Shown here: positions 51,736 through 60,160 of the stretch, one piece after another
How the letters are laid out: the number at the start of each line of letters is the position of its first letter
How positions within the stretch are numbered: the stretch's first letter is position 1
NCBI RefSeq assembly: GCF_004799405.1
Contig: NZ_SSMW01000002.1
Span: 62,001-126,000 of the forward strand
From: Bradyrhizobium sp.
Lineage (GTDB): Bacteria; Pseudomonadota; Alphaproteobacteria; Rhizobiales; Xanthobacteraceae
DNA length: 64,000 bases
Direction: 5' to 3'
Translations under genes and position numbers: made by a program
Notes under the pieces: generated by a model
The model's database searches: none
The model's input: the letters and a program-made list of their open reading frames with translations, nothing else
Told to the model about the DNA's origin: nothing

Positions 51736-53022
51736 ATGCCCGCCACCGGCACATTCTCGTTCGATGCTCCCGGCGACGCCGCGCGGGCGGCGGAACTGCG
51801 GCGGGTCAAGCTGCTGGCGACGCTGGTGCTGGCCGGCACGCTGGCGGTCTTCATCGCCGCCAAGGCGCTGCTGCCTGTACATCCGATGTTCGGCTTCATC
51901 GCCGCGTTCGCGGAAGCCGCCACCATCGGCGGGCTCGCCGACTGGTACGCCGTGGTGGCGCTGTTTCGCAGGCCATTGGGATTGCCGATCCCGCACACCG
52001 CGATCATCCAGGGCAATCAGCACCGTATCGCGGACAAGCTCGGCGAATTCATCGAGGGGCATTTTCTTGAAGCGGCTCCCGTCGATGCTAAATTGCGACA
52101 GATCGACTTCGGCTCGTTCATTGCCGACTGGCTGCGCGATCGCAAGCGCAGCGCCGATCTCGCCCGCTTTGCGTTGCGTCTTCTGCCCGAGGCCGTCTCC
52201 GCGACGGAAACCTCGGGCCTGATGAATTTCATCACCCGCCGCGTTACCAGTCAGTTGCAATCGATCGACCTGGCGCCGCTCGCCGCCGGAACGTTGCGTG
52301 CATTCGTGGCCGAGGGCCGGCATCAGGGGCTGCTCGACGATTTCCTGCACGCGGTGCATCAATCGCTGACCCAGCCTGAAACCATGGCGATGATCCGCGA
52401 GAAAATCCGCGGCGAGTTGCCGACGCTGCTAAAACTCTATCGCACCGACAAATTCCTGGTGAACAAGATCGTAGCCTCCGCCAGCACCTTCTTCGACGAA
52501 GTGCGCAGCGATCCCAATCATCCATTCCGCGGCGAGTTCGACCGCATGGTGCTGTCGTTTGTGGACCGGCTCGGTCACGACAAGGCCTATGCCGATCGCA
52601 TCGACGGGCTGAAGCGCGACCTCCTGGCGCGCCCCGAGCTTGGCGACCTCGCGCGCAACATCTGGTCGAACGCGCAGCTCTTCATCGAGCGCAGCGCCAG
52701 CGGCGAGAGTCAGGTGCTGCAGCAGCACCTGGCCCGCATGTTCGCGGCGGCCGGCGAAGCGCTCGCCGGCGATTCCGAGTTGCGAGGCGAGATCAACAAG
52801 GGTTTCGTCGCCGTGCTCGGAAGCTTCATCGCCGATCAGAAAAGCGGCGTCTCGAGCTTCATCTCCGATCAGGTCAAGGCCTGGGATATGGGGCAGTTGA
52901 TTTCGCTGATCGAAATCAACATCGGCAAGGATCTGCAATACATCCGCTTCAACGGCTCGCTGATCGGCGGCCTGGCAGGGTTGGGGCTTTACACCGCCGA
53001 ATTTCTGCTGCGCTGGCTGTGA
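51736..53022 (+). CDS. DUF445 family membrane protein
   Basis: A 428-residue protein. A helix near residues 22-45 (LLATLVLAGTLAVFIAAKALL) and another around FGFIAAFAEAATIGGLADWYAVVALF match the conserved N-terminal half of DUF445 (YjiN-like) proteins; the rest is a long helical cytoplasmic part, and the C terminus ends in a last hydrophobic stretch (SLIGGLAGLGLYTAEFLL). Function is unknown; the fold suggests a scaffold at the inner membrane. The start at 51736 avoids the palindromic repeat in its leader, which would add 45 repeat-coded residues. Confidence 0.85.
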   Translation: MPATGTFSFDAPGDAARAAELRRVKLLATLVLAGTLAVFIAAKALLPVHPMFGFIAAFAEAATIGGLADWYAVVALFRRPLGLPIPHTAIIQGNQHRIADKLGEFIEGHFLEAAPVDAKLRQIDFGSFIADWLRDRKRSADLARFALRLLPEAVSATETSGLMNFITRRVTSQLQSIDLAPLAAGTLRAFVAEGRHQGLLDDFLHAVHQSLTQPETMAMIREKIRGELPTLLKLYRTDKFLVNKIVASASTFFDEVRSDPNHPFRGEFDRMVLSFVDRLGHDKAYADRIDGLKRDLLARPELGDLARNIWSNAQLFIERSASGESQVLQQHLARMFAAAGEALAGDSELRGEINKGFVAVLGSFIADQKSGVSSFISDQVKAWDMGQLISLIEINIGKDLQYIRFNGSLIGGLAGLGLYTAEFLLRWL

Positions 53023-53219
53023 CTATTTCATCACGCCGAGGGTTCTAAATGCGACGATGCCCGCCTGCGTCATGGTGGTCGGCTTGAAAGGCGGAAAGCC
53101 GTTCCCTAGCTTTCATGACGGGTTGTTGCGTTGCGGAACGATTCTACGAGATTTGCGTCTTCCCATGGTCGATCGGCCGGCTGCCGAAGCTTGAGGGGCC
53201 GGTCCTGAGAGGAGCTACG

Positions 53220-53990
53220 ATGTCCGTTGCCACGCAGACGCTGCGCCCGCCGTCCAGAACCCTGATGTTTCTGGAGGGGCGCGCCATCCATGAACTTGGC
53301 GCCTTTCTGGGCGCTTTGCCACTGCTGAGCCTGGCGCCAAAGGGCGACGGCCATCCGGTGCTGGTATTGCCCGGGCTGGTGGCTTCGGACACCTCGACCC
53401 GTCCGCTGCGCAGCTTCTTGAAAAGCCGTGGCTATGCCGTCAGCGGCTGGCGTCAGGGCCGCAATCTCGGCCTGCGCGACGGCGTGCAGCGTGCGATGGT
53501 CGATCTGGTGCAGGAGTTGAGCGACACCCATCGCCGCAAGATCAGCCTGGTCGGATGGAGCCTCGGCGGCCTCTACGCGCGGCAACTTTCCAAGATGATG
53601 CCGGATCGCGTGCGCTCGGTGATCACGCTCGGCAGCCCATTCGCCGGCAGCCCCAAGGCGACCAACGCCTGGCGCGTCTATGAAATGGCAAGCGGCCGCC
53701 GCGCCGATGAAGACGATGGCAGATTCGGCAGCTCACTCGCTGAAACGCCGCCGGTGCCGACCACCGCGATCTTCAGCCGCACCGACGGCATCTGCGCCTG
53801 GCAGGGCTGCATGGAAAAGCCGTCGGCGCTGTCCGAGAATATCGAAGTCGAAAGCAGCCATTGCGGCATGGGCCATCATCCGGCCGCGGTCTATGCGGTG
53901 GCCGACCGGCTGGCGCAGCCGGAAGGCAAATGGGCGCCGTTCGACCGCAGCGGCTGGCGCAGCATCGTTTATCCGGATCCTGCAAGGTAA
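53220..53990 (+). CDS. Lipase-like alpha/beta hydrolase, paralogue 2
   Basis: A 256-residue alpha/beta hydrolase related along its whole length to the protein at 40969. HPVLVLPGLVASDTSTRPL forms the oxyanion strand, LVGWSLGGLYAR the serine elbow, FSRTDGICAW the acid, and SHCGMGHHPAAVY the histidine. AGAGGAG stands 6 bases ahead of the ATG. Neither paralogue has an export signal. The two flank the WS/DGAT-P450-PHA synthase region, which fits a shared part in storage-lipid turnover, but they may also be general esterases. It has 197 bases of non-coding DNA upstream in which I see no clear promoter. Confidence 0.85.
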   Translation: MSVATQTLRPPSRTLMFLEGRAIHELGAFLGALPLLSLAPKGDGHPVLVLPGLVASDTSTRPLRSFLKSRGYAVSGWRQGRNLGLRDGVQRAMVDLVQELSDTHRRKISLVGWSLGGLYARQLSKMMPDRVRSVITLGSPFAGSPKATNAWRVYEMASGRRADEDDGRFGSSLAETPPVPTTAIFSRTDGICAWQGCMEKPSALSENIEVESSHCGMGHHPAAVYAVADRLAQPEGKWAPFDRSGWRSIVYPDPAR

Positions 53991-54003
53991 GCGCTCACTT
54001 CAC

Positions 54004-54033
54004 CTCTCCCCGCAAGAGCGGGGCGAGGGAGAG
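54004..54033. repeat. Hairpin repeat, CTCTCCCCGC-aaga-GCGGGGCGAGGGAGAG type
   Basis: Arms at 54004-54013 and 54018-54033 around AAGA; same core as 25207-25234. A second hairpin, CGGGGC-TGA-GCCCCG (54046-54060), follows directly. Together they could end transcription of the hydrolase gene before paaX. Confidence 0.65.
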
Positions 54034-54099
54034 CAGGCAGCAGGCCGGGGCTGAGCCCCGCCGTTGTCGCAAATCCTCAAAACGCGCTATGCGTTGCCG

Positions 54100-54969
54100 A
54101 TGGCGCATCCGCTTGCCCGCATCATCGAACAGCTCAAGCGCGAACCCTCGCGCACCGGCTCCATCGTCATCACCGTGTTTGGGGATGCGATCGTGCCGCG
54201 CGGCGGCTCGGTCTGGCTCGGCACGCTGCTGAAATTTTTTGAGACCCTCGACATCGACAACGGGGTGGTACGCACCGCGATGTCGCGGCTGGCGAGCGAC
54301 GGCTGGCTTGAACGTAACAAGATCGGCCGCAACAGTTTCTATCGGCTGGTGAAGAAGGGACGGCAGACCTTCGATGCCGCCACCAAACATATCTACGATC
54401 CGCCGGCGCCGGATTGGACCGGGCGTTTCGAGCTTCTGCTGATCGGCGCTGCCGAGGATCGCGACGCCTGCCGTGACGCGCTGAAGAATGCAGGTTTTGG
54501 CAGTCCGCTGCCCGGAGTGTGGATCGCGCCCTCGGGCGTGCCGGTTCCGGAAGAAGCCGCGCGTGCGATCCGGCTGGAAGTGTCCGCCGAGGATGACAGC
54601 GGACGCCGATTGCTGCGCGAAAGCTGGCCGCTCGATCGCACTGCGGATGCCTATCTGAAATTCATGAAGATCTTCGAGCCCTTGCGCGGCTGGATCGATC
54701 GCCGCGAAATGCTTTCCGATATCGACGCCTTCACCGCGCGGATTTTGCTGATCCACCATTACCGGCGGGTGGTGCTGCGCGATCCGTTGCTGCCGACGGC
54801 CCTGTTGCCCGGGGACTGGCCGGGCCGGGCGGCCCGCCGGCTCTGCGGGGAAATCTATCGGGGCGTACTTCCCGCGTCCGAACAATGGCTTGACCGCAAT
54901 GCCAGCAACGAAAAAGGGCCGCTGCCTGCGGCCGGCCCGGATCTGGCGCGCCGGTTTATCGAGGTGTAA
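54100..54969 (+). CDS. paaX: Phenylacetate-degradation repressor PaaX
   Basis: A 289-residue PaaX-family regulator. The N-terminal winged helix is in SIVITVFGDAIVPRGGSVWLGTLL and GVVRTAMSRLASDGWLERNKIGRNSFYRL; the middle and C-terminal parts (WTGRFELLLIGA, LLIHHYRRVVLRDPLLP) match the family, which responds to phenylacetyl-CoA. It should repress the paa genes until phenylacetyl-CoA accumulates. The ATG at 54100 gives the usual N terminus; a TTG at 54064 would add 12 residues, and neither has a strong ribosome site. It lies just before paaA with an AT-rich promoter gap between them. Confidence 0.92.
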   Translation: MAHPLARIIEQLKREPSRTGSIVITVFGDAIVPRGGSVWLGTLLKFFETLDIDNGVVRTAMSRLASDGWLERNKIGRNSFYRLVKKGRQTFDAATKHIYDPPAPDWTGRFELLLIGAAEDRDACRDALKNAGFGSPLPGVWIAPSGVPVPEEAARAIRLEVSAEDDSGRRLLRESWPLDRTADAYLKFMKIFEPLRGWIDRREMLSDIDAFTARILLIHHYRRVVLRDPLLPTALLPGDWPGRAARRLCGEIYRGVLPASEQWLDRNASNEKGPLPAAGPDLARRFIEV

Positions 54970-54987
54970 TTATGTTACAAAAATAAC

Positions 54988-55015
54988 TTGATATTTGCAT
55001 TTTCTGTTATATATT
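54988..55015 (+). promoter_or_regulatory. Promoter of the paaABCDE operon
   Basis: TTGATA (54988-54993) and TATATT (55010-55015) are spaced by 16 bases, 25 bases before the paaA ATG. The whole gap 54970-55020 is very AT-rich for this genome. TTATGTTA-CAAAA-ATAACTTGA just upstream is a partial inverted repeat that could be the PaaX site. Confidence 0.65.
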
Positions 55016-55040
55016 AATTGATCTGCCGCGGAGACCGGCC

Positions 55041-56024
55041 ATGTACACCCAAGCGCTCAACACCTCCGACGCCGAAGACCGTCATGTCGAGGACGCTGAC
55101 CGCGCCGCGCAGTTTCAGGTTCGGATCGACGCCGAAGACCGCATTGAGCCGAACGACTGGATGCCCGCGGCCTATCGCAAGACGCTGACGCGGCAGATCT
55201 CGCAGCACGCGCATTCTGAAATCGTCGGCATGCTGCCGGAAGGCAACTGGATCACCCGGGCGCCATCGCTGCGCCGCAAGGCGGCCTTGCTCGCCAAGGT
55301 GCAGGACGAATGCGGCCACGGGCTCTATCTCTATGCCGCGGCCGAGACGCTCGGCGCTTCGCGTGAAGAGCTGGTCGACCTGATGCTGGCCGGGAAAGCC
55401 AAGTACTCGTCGATCTTCAACTATCCGACGCTGACCTGGGCCGACATCGGCGTGATCGGCTGGCTGGTCGATGGCGCCGCCATCATGAACCAGATTCCGC
55501 TGTGCCGCTGCTCCTATGGACCCTACGCGCGCGCGATGATCCGCGTCTGCAAGGAGGAATCGTTTCACCAGCGCCAGGGTTTCGAGATCATGCTGACTCT
55601 GGCGCGTGGCTCCGAAGAGCAGAAGGCGATGGCGCAGAACGCGCTCGATCGCTGGTGGTGGCCGGTGCTGATGATGTTTGGTCCGCCCGACAAGGCCAGC
55701 CAGCACAGCGATAACTCGACCAAATGGAAGATCAAGCGCTTCTCCAACGACGAACTGCGCCAAAAATTCGTCGATGCGACGGTGCCGCAGGCGCAGTTTC
55801 TGGGGCTGACCATTCCCGATCCCGGCATGACGCAGAACGAAGCCGGCAACTGGCAATACAGCACGATCGACTGGAACGAATTCAATGCGGTGCTGGCCGG
55901 CAACGGACCCTGCAACCGCGATCGTCTGGCGGCGCGCCGCAAGGCGCATGAAGAGGGCGCCTGGGTGCGGGAGGCGGCGCTGGCCTATGCCGCGAAGCGC
56001 AGGAATCGCCAGGCCGCGGCCTAA
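55041..56024 (+). CDS. paaA: 1,2-phenylacetyl-CoA epoxidase, catalytic subunit PaaA
   Basis: A 327-residue ferritin-like di-iron protein, full length for PaaA. The iron ligands lie in [20 protein letters not shown] (about residues 91-98) and [16 protein letters not shown] (about 172-178). It forms the active subunit of the PaaABC(D)E complex, which adds one oxygen atom to the ring of phenylacetyl-CoA. It is the first gene of paaABCDE and starts right after a recognisable promoter. GCGGAGA precedes the ATG. Confidence 0.96.
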   Translation: MYTQALNTSDAEDRHVEDADRAAQFQVRIDAEDRIEPNDWMPAAYRKTLTRQISQHAHSEIVGMLPEGNWITRAPSLRRKAALLAKVQDECGHGLYLYAAAETLGASREELVDLMLAGKAKYSSIFNYPTLTWADIGVIGWLVDGAAIMNQIPLCRCSYGPYARAMIRVCKEESFHQRQGFEIMLTLARGSEEQKAMAQNALDRWWWPVLMMFGPPDKASQHSDNSTKWKIKRFSNDELRQKFVDATVPQAQFLGLTIPDPGMTQNEAGNWQYSTIDWNEFNAVLAGNGPCNRDRLAARRKAHEEGAWVREAALAYAAKRRNRQAAA

Positions 56025-56051
56025 GCTGCAACAATATTCAGGGAGGCCATG

Positions 56052-56339
56052 ATGGCCACGCCGAACATTCCGCTCTGGGAAGTTTTCATCCGCAGCCGCA
56101 ACGGCCTCGCGCACAAGCATGTCGGCTCGCTGCACGCCACCGACGCGACCCTGGCGCTGCAGGCCGCGCGCGACATCTACACCCGCCGCGGCGAAGGCCT
56201 GTCGATCTGGGTGGTGCCGTCGAATGCGATCACCGCGTCCGATCCCGCCGAGAAGGGCATGATGTTCGAGCCGGCGGAATCCAAGATCTACCGTCATCCG
56301 ACGTTTTACGACGTGCCGGATGAAGTCGGGCATATGTGA
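56052..56339 (+). CDS. paaB: 1,2-phenylacetyl-CoA epoxidase subunit PaaB
   Basis: A 95-residue protein. IPLWEVFIRSRNGLAHKHVGSLHA and YTRRGEGLSIWVVPSNAI are the PaaB family marks. It is the small structural subunit that bridges PaaAC dimers in the epoxidase. GGGAGG stands 5 bases before the ATG at 56052; the ATG one codon earlier is too close to it. Its stop overlaps the paaC start. Confidence 0.95.
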   Translation: MATPNIPLWEVFIRSRNGLAHKHVGSLHATDATLALQAARDIYTRRGEGLSIWVVPSNAITASDPAEKGMMFEPAESKIYRHPTFYDVPDEVGHM

Positions 56340-57115
56340 TGGCCACCGCTTCGATCTCCGTCTCCGAAACTCCGCTGGTGCTGTACCTGCTGCGCCGGGC
56401 TGACGACGCGCTGATCCTGGGTCATCGGCTGTCGGAATGGTGCGGCCATGCGCCCGCGCTGGAAGAGGACATGGCGCTCGCCAACATGGGTCTCGATCTG
56501 CTGGGCCAGGCGCGCGAGCTCTATTCCTACGCGGCCAAGGTCGAAGGCAAAGGCAACGACGAGGACAAATTCGCCTACCTGCGCGATGTCAGGCAGTACC
56601 GCAATCTGTTGCTGCTGGAACAGCCGAACGGCGATTTCGCGCGCACCATGCTGCGGCAATTCTTCTACTCGGCTTTCGCCGACCTGTATTGGCGCGCGAT
56701 GATGAAATCCGGTGATGCGACGCTGGCGGCGATCGCGGCGAAATCCGAAAAGGAAAGCGCCTATCACTTGCGGCATTCCTCGGAATGGGTGGTCCGGCTC
56801 GGCGACGGCACCGAGGAAAGCCATCGCCGCGCGCAAACGGCGATCGACGATCTCTGGGCGCTGACCGGCGAAATGTTTGAAGCCGACGACAGCGAGCGCA
56901 GCCTGATCGCATCCGGCATTGCCGTCGATCCCGCGACGTTGCGATCGCGATGGCTTGCGATGATTTCCGATGTTGTGGGCGAAGCAACGCTTGCGTTGCC
57001 GAAAAGCGATTGGATGCAGCAGGGCGGCCGCAGCGGCCGGCACAGCGAACATCTCGGGCATCTGCTCAGCGAGTTGCAGTCGATGCAGCGGACGTTTCCG
57101 GGGGCGACATGGTAG
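56339..57115 (+). CDS. paaC: 1,2-phenylacetyl-CoA epoxidase subunit PaaC
   Basis: A 258-residue ferritin-like subunit without its own iron centre, partner of PaaA. YLLRRADDALILGHRLSEWCGHAPALEEDMALANMGLDLLGQARELY in pieces is the typical N terminus, and AYHLRHSSEWVVRLGDGTEESHRR the C-terminal mark. The ATG overlaps the paaB stop by one base (TGATG); a GTG one codon earlier is possible. Its end overlaps paaD by 7 bases. Confidence 0.95.
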   Translation: MATASISVSETPLVLYLLRRADDALILGHRLSEWCGHAPALEEDMALANMGLDLLGQARELYSYAAKVEGKGNDEDKFAYLRDVRQYRNLLLLEQPNGDFARTMLRQFFYSAFADLYWRAMMKSGDATLAAIAAKSEKESAYHLRHSSEWVVRLGDGTEESHRRAQTAIDDLWALTGEMFEADDSERSLIASGIAVDPATLRSRWLAMISDVVGEATLALPKSDWMQQGGRSGRHSEHLGHLLSELQSMQRTFPGATW

Positions 57116-57612
57116 CCGCCGTGCACGACGATGCCGAGTTGCGGCAACGCGCCTGGGATGTCGCGGCACAAGTGGTCGATCCCGAAATCCCGGTGCTCAC
57201 CATCGCCGATCTCGGCGTGCTCCGCGATGTCGCGGTATCCGGCGGCCGCGTCGAGGTGGCGATTACGCCGACCTATTCCGGCTGTCCTGCGATGAACATG
57301 ATCACGCTGGAGATCGAACTGGCCCTCGAGCGCGAGGGTTTTCATAATCCGAAGGTGCAAACCGTGCTGTCGCCGGCCTGGACCACCGACTGGATGAGCG
57401 ACGACGGCCGCCGCAAGCTCAAGGAATACGGCATCGCGCCGCCGCAGGCAGGCAGCGGCCGCCGTGCGCTGTTCGGCGAACAGCAGGTCGCTTGTCCGCA
57501 ATGCGGCTCGGAAGATACCGAAGTGCTTTCCGAATTTGGCTCGACTTCCTGCAAGGCGCTGTGGCGCTGCAAGAGCTGCCGCGAGCCGTTCGACTACTTC
57601 AAATGTCATTGA
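57109..57612 (+). CDS. paaD: Phenylacetyl-CoA epoxidase maturation protein PaaD
   Basis: A 167-residue protein of the PaaD/DUF59 (MIP18) family. The N-terminal domain has VVDPEIPVLTIADLGVLRDV and PTYSGCPAMNMI. The C-terminal extension has CPQCGSEDTEVLS and CKALWRCKSC, a four-cysteine metal site found in PaaD. It is thought to help build or load the metal centres of the epoxidase complex. The ATG at 57109 overlaps the paaC stop; the frame is open further upstream but inside paaC. Confidence 0.94.
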   Translation: MVAAVHDDAELRQRAWDVAAQVVDPEIPVLTIADLGVLRDVAVSGGRVEVAITPTYSGCPAMNMITLEIELALEREGFHNPKVQTVLSPAWTTDWMSDDGRRKLKEYGIAPPQAGSGRRALFGEQQVACPQCGSEDTEVLSEFGSTSCKALWRCKSCREPFDYFKCH

Positions 57613-58697
57613 CGATGTCGGCTTCGATTCCCCGCTTCCATCGTCTCGCCGTCAACGACCTGCGCCGCGAATCCGCCGACGCGGTGTCGCTGACCTTTGC
57701 GATTCCGGAAGAGCTTGCAAACGACTACCGGTTTGCCCCGGGACAGTACCTGACCTTGAGGACGACGATGGACGGCGAGGAAGTGCGCCGGTCCTATTCA
57801 ATCTGCTCCGGCCCCGACGATGGCGAGTTGCGCATCGCGGTGAAGAAAGTCGATGGCGGCGCGTTCTCGAGCTGGGCTGCCGATGAATTGAAGGCCGGCG
57901 ACGAACTCGACGTCATGACGCCGACCGGCCGTTTCGGCATTCCGCTCGCGCCCGGCGAGGCGCGGGTCTATGTCGGCTTCGCCGCCGGCTCCGGCATCAC
58001 CCCGATACTTTCGATCGTGAAGGGCGTGCTGGCACGCGAGCCGGGCAGCCGGTTCTTCCTGTTTTGCGGCAATCGTTCGAGCGGCGGCATGCTGTTTCGC
58101 GAAGCGCTGGAAGAACTGAAAGACCGCTTCATGCAGCGGCTTTCGGTATTCCATGTGATCTCCGGCGAAGAGCAGGATATCGCGATCCTGCACGGGCGGC
58201 TCGACGGCGAGAAGGTGAGGGTGCTGCTGCGCTCGCTGGTGCCGGCCTCAAGCGTCGACCATGTCTTCATCTGCGGCCCGACCGGGATGAGCGAGGATAT
58301 CGAGTCGACCTGCCGCGATATCGGCATCGCCGCGGACCGCATTCACGTCGAGCGCTTCGTGTCCGGGCTCGGCGGCAGACCCCGCGCCAAAACGCCGGTG
58401 CCGGTGACGGCGCCGCCGAAGGCGATGGCCTCGCTGATCATCGACGGCAAGCGCCGCGAGGTGCCGGTCGCAGAGGGCGAAGCCATCCTCGATGCGGCGT
58501 TGCGTGCGGGGATGGATTTGCCGTTCGCCTGCAAGGGCGGCATGTGTTCAACCTGCCGCGCCAAGCTGGTCGAGGGCGATGCGAAGATGGAAGTGAACTA
58601 TTCGCTGCAGCCGTGGGAACTGAAGGCGGGGTTCATCCTGACGTGCCAGGCAAGGCCGGTGTCGGACAGGGTGACGGTGGATTACGATCACGTTTGA
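57603..58697 (+). CDS. paaE: Phenylacetyl-CoA epoxidase reductase PaaE
   Basis: A 364-residue reductase. The ferredoxin-NADP reductase module has RRSYSICSGP (FAD), FAAGSGITPILSIVK (NADPH) and FICGPTGMSEDIE. The C-terminal plant-type ferredoxin has CKGGMCSTCRAKL and FILTCQA, giving the four cysteines of a [2Fe-2S] cluster. It passes electrons from NADPH to PaaA. The ATG at 57603 overlaps paaD by 10 bases; ATG at 57615 is equally possible, and neither has a clear ribosome site. It is the last gene of the operon. Confidence 0.94.
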   Translation: MSLTMSASIPRFHRLAVNDLRRESADAVSLTFAIPEELANDYRFAPGQYLTLRTTMDGEEVRRSYSICSGPDDGELRIAVKKVDGGAFSSWAADELKAGDELDVMTPTGRFGIPLAPGEARVYVGFAAGSGITPILSIVKGVLAREPGSRFFLFCGNRSSGGMLFREALEELKDRFMQRLSVFHVISGEEQDIAILHGRLDGEKVRVLLRSLVPASSVDHVFICGPTGMSEDIESTCRDIGIAADRIHVERFVSGLGGRPRAKTPVPVTAPPKAMASLIIDGKRREVPVAEGEAILDAALRAGMDLPFACKGGMCSTCRAKLVEGDAKMEVNYSLQPWELKAGFILTCQARPVSDRVTVDYDHV

Positions 58698-58702
58698 AAA
58701 GG

Positions 58703-58803
58703 CCGTCATTCCGGGGCGCGCCTTTTGGCGCGAGCCCGGAATCCATACGCTTGATCGTGGTTATGGATTCCGGGCTCGCGCTGCGCGCGCCCCGGAATGA
58801 CGG
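58703..58803. repeat. Long near-perfect inverted repeat between paaE and paaK
   Basis: Left arm 58703-58747 (CCGTCATTCCGGGGCGCG... to GGAATCCATA) and right arm 58762-58803 (TATGGATTCCGGGC... to CGGAATGACGG) pair over about 42 bases with a 14-base loop. It separates convergent paaE and paaK. It would be a very strong hairpin in either transcript and may end both. Confidence 0.85.
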
Positions 58804-58805
58804 GC

Positions 58806-60137
58806 TTACCCCTTCGGCCTTTTATCGTACACGCGCTTGGCCTTGCCCAGCGAGCGTTCCAGTGTCTCGGGCGCCACTGCGCGAACGCGGGTTGATATGC
58901 CGATGGTGTTCTTGATGTAGGCGGTGACCCGCTCGGTGTGCTCGGCGAGGCCACTGCCGTCCCAGTTCTCCGGGCGCGCTTCCGCCAACACCGTCATCTC
59001 GTCCATCCGGCCCTCGCGGGTCAGCTCGATGATGAAATGACCGCCGCACCAATCGGTGGCGAGCAACACTTCCTCGATCTGGGTCGGGAATACATTGACG
59101 CCGCGCAGAATGATCATGTCATCGGAACGCCCGGTGACCTTCTCCATCCGCCGCATGCCCGGCCGCGCGGTTCCCGGCAACAGCCGCGTCAGGTCCCGGG
59201 TGCGGTAGCGGATGATGGGAAACGCTTCCTTGGTCAGCGAGGTGAACACCAACTCGCCCTTTTCGCCGTCGGGCAGTACGGCGCCGGTTTCGGGATCGAC
59301 CACTTCAGGATAAAAATGATCCTCCCAGATATGCAGGCCGTCCTTGGTCTCCACGCATTCCTGCGCCACGCCGGGCCCGATCACTTCGGACAGGCCGTAA
59401 ATGTCGGTCGCATCCATGTGGAATGCGGTCTCGATCTCGGCGCGCATCGCGTTGGTCCAGGGTTCGGCGCCGAAGATGCCGAACTTCAGCGACGATTTGC
59501 GCGGGTCCAGTTTTTGTTTCTTGAATTCGTCGAGGATCGCCAGCATGTAGCTCGGCGTCACCGTGATGATGTCGGGCTTGAAGTCGTTGATCAATTGCAC
59601 CTGCCGCTCGGTCATGCCGCCGGACACCGGCACCACGGTGCAGCCGAGACGCTCGGCGCCGTAATGCGCGCCGAGGCCGCCGGTGAACAGGCCATAGCCA
59701 TAGGCGTTGTGCATGATCATGCCGGTGCGGCCCCCGGCGGCGCGGATCGAGCGCGCCATCACATCCGACCACATCTCGATATCGGCCCTGGTGTATCCGA
59801 CCACGATCGGTTTGCCGGTGGTGCCCGAGGAAGCATGGACGCGGACCAGTTTCTCACGCGGCACCGCGAACATGTCGAACGGATAATTGTCGCGCAGGTC
59901 GGCCTTCACCGTGAACGGAAAGCTGGCGAGATCGGACAATTTCCAGAAATCTTTCGGATGCACACCGGCCTTGTCGAAGGCTTTTTTGTAATGCGCGACG
60001 TTGTCGTAGGCATACGCCAATGACCAGGCGAGGCGCCTAGTCTGCAGCGCGGTGATTTCGTCGCGGGACGCGCGTTCGGCATCGTCCATCTCGGCGCGAT
60101 AACCGGTTTTGCTGGAGTGAGGATTGGTCGAAGCCAT
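58806..60137 (-). CDS. paaK: Phenylacetate-CoA ligase PaaK
   Basis: A 443-residue adenylate-forming enzyme. VHASSGTTGKPIVVGYT is the ATP-binding P-loop region near residue 96. Y-G-L-SE in DIYGLSEVIGPGVAQEC and RYRTRDLTRLL are further conserved parts, and GRSDDMIILRGVNVFPTQIEEVLL holds the hinge into the C-terminal domain, in which a lysine near the end serves adenylation. It activates phenylacetate to phenylacetyl-CoA, the substrate of PaaABCDE and the PaaX inducer. It is convergent with paaE; paaI lies 23 bases upstream in the same direction. Confidence 0.95.
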   Translation of the reverse strand: MASTNPHSSKTGYRAEMDDAERASRDEITALQTRRLAWSLAYAYDNVAHYKKAFDKAGVHPKDFWKLSDLASFPFTVKADLRDNYPFDMFAVPREKLVRVHASSGTTGKPIVVGYTRADIEMWSDVMARSIRAAGGRTGMIMHNAYGYGLFTGGLGAHYGAERLGCTVVPVSGGMTERQVQLINDFKPDIITVTPSYMLAILDEFKKQKLDPRKSSLKFGIFGAEPWTNAMRAEIETAFHMDATDIYGLSEVIGPGVAQECVETKDGLHIWEDHFYPEVVDPETGAVLPDGEKGELVFTSLTKEAFPIIRYRTRDLTRLLPGTARPGMRRMEKVTGRSDDMIILRGVNVFPTQIEEVLLATDWCGGHFIIELTREGRMDEMTVLAEARPENWDGSGLAEHTERVTAYIKNTIGISTRVRAVAPETLERSLGKAKRVYDKRPKG

Positions 60138-60160
60138 CTCGCGTTTCCCTGAATGACTGC

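Noticed and set aside
301..58803. The palindromic repeats taken as a CRISPR array or insertion sequence ends
   Set aside because: They are single dispersed hairpins, not regularly spaced direct repeats, and no cas genes or transposase occur in the window.
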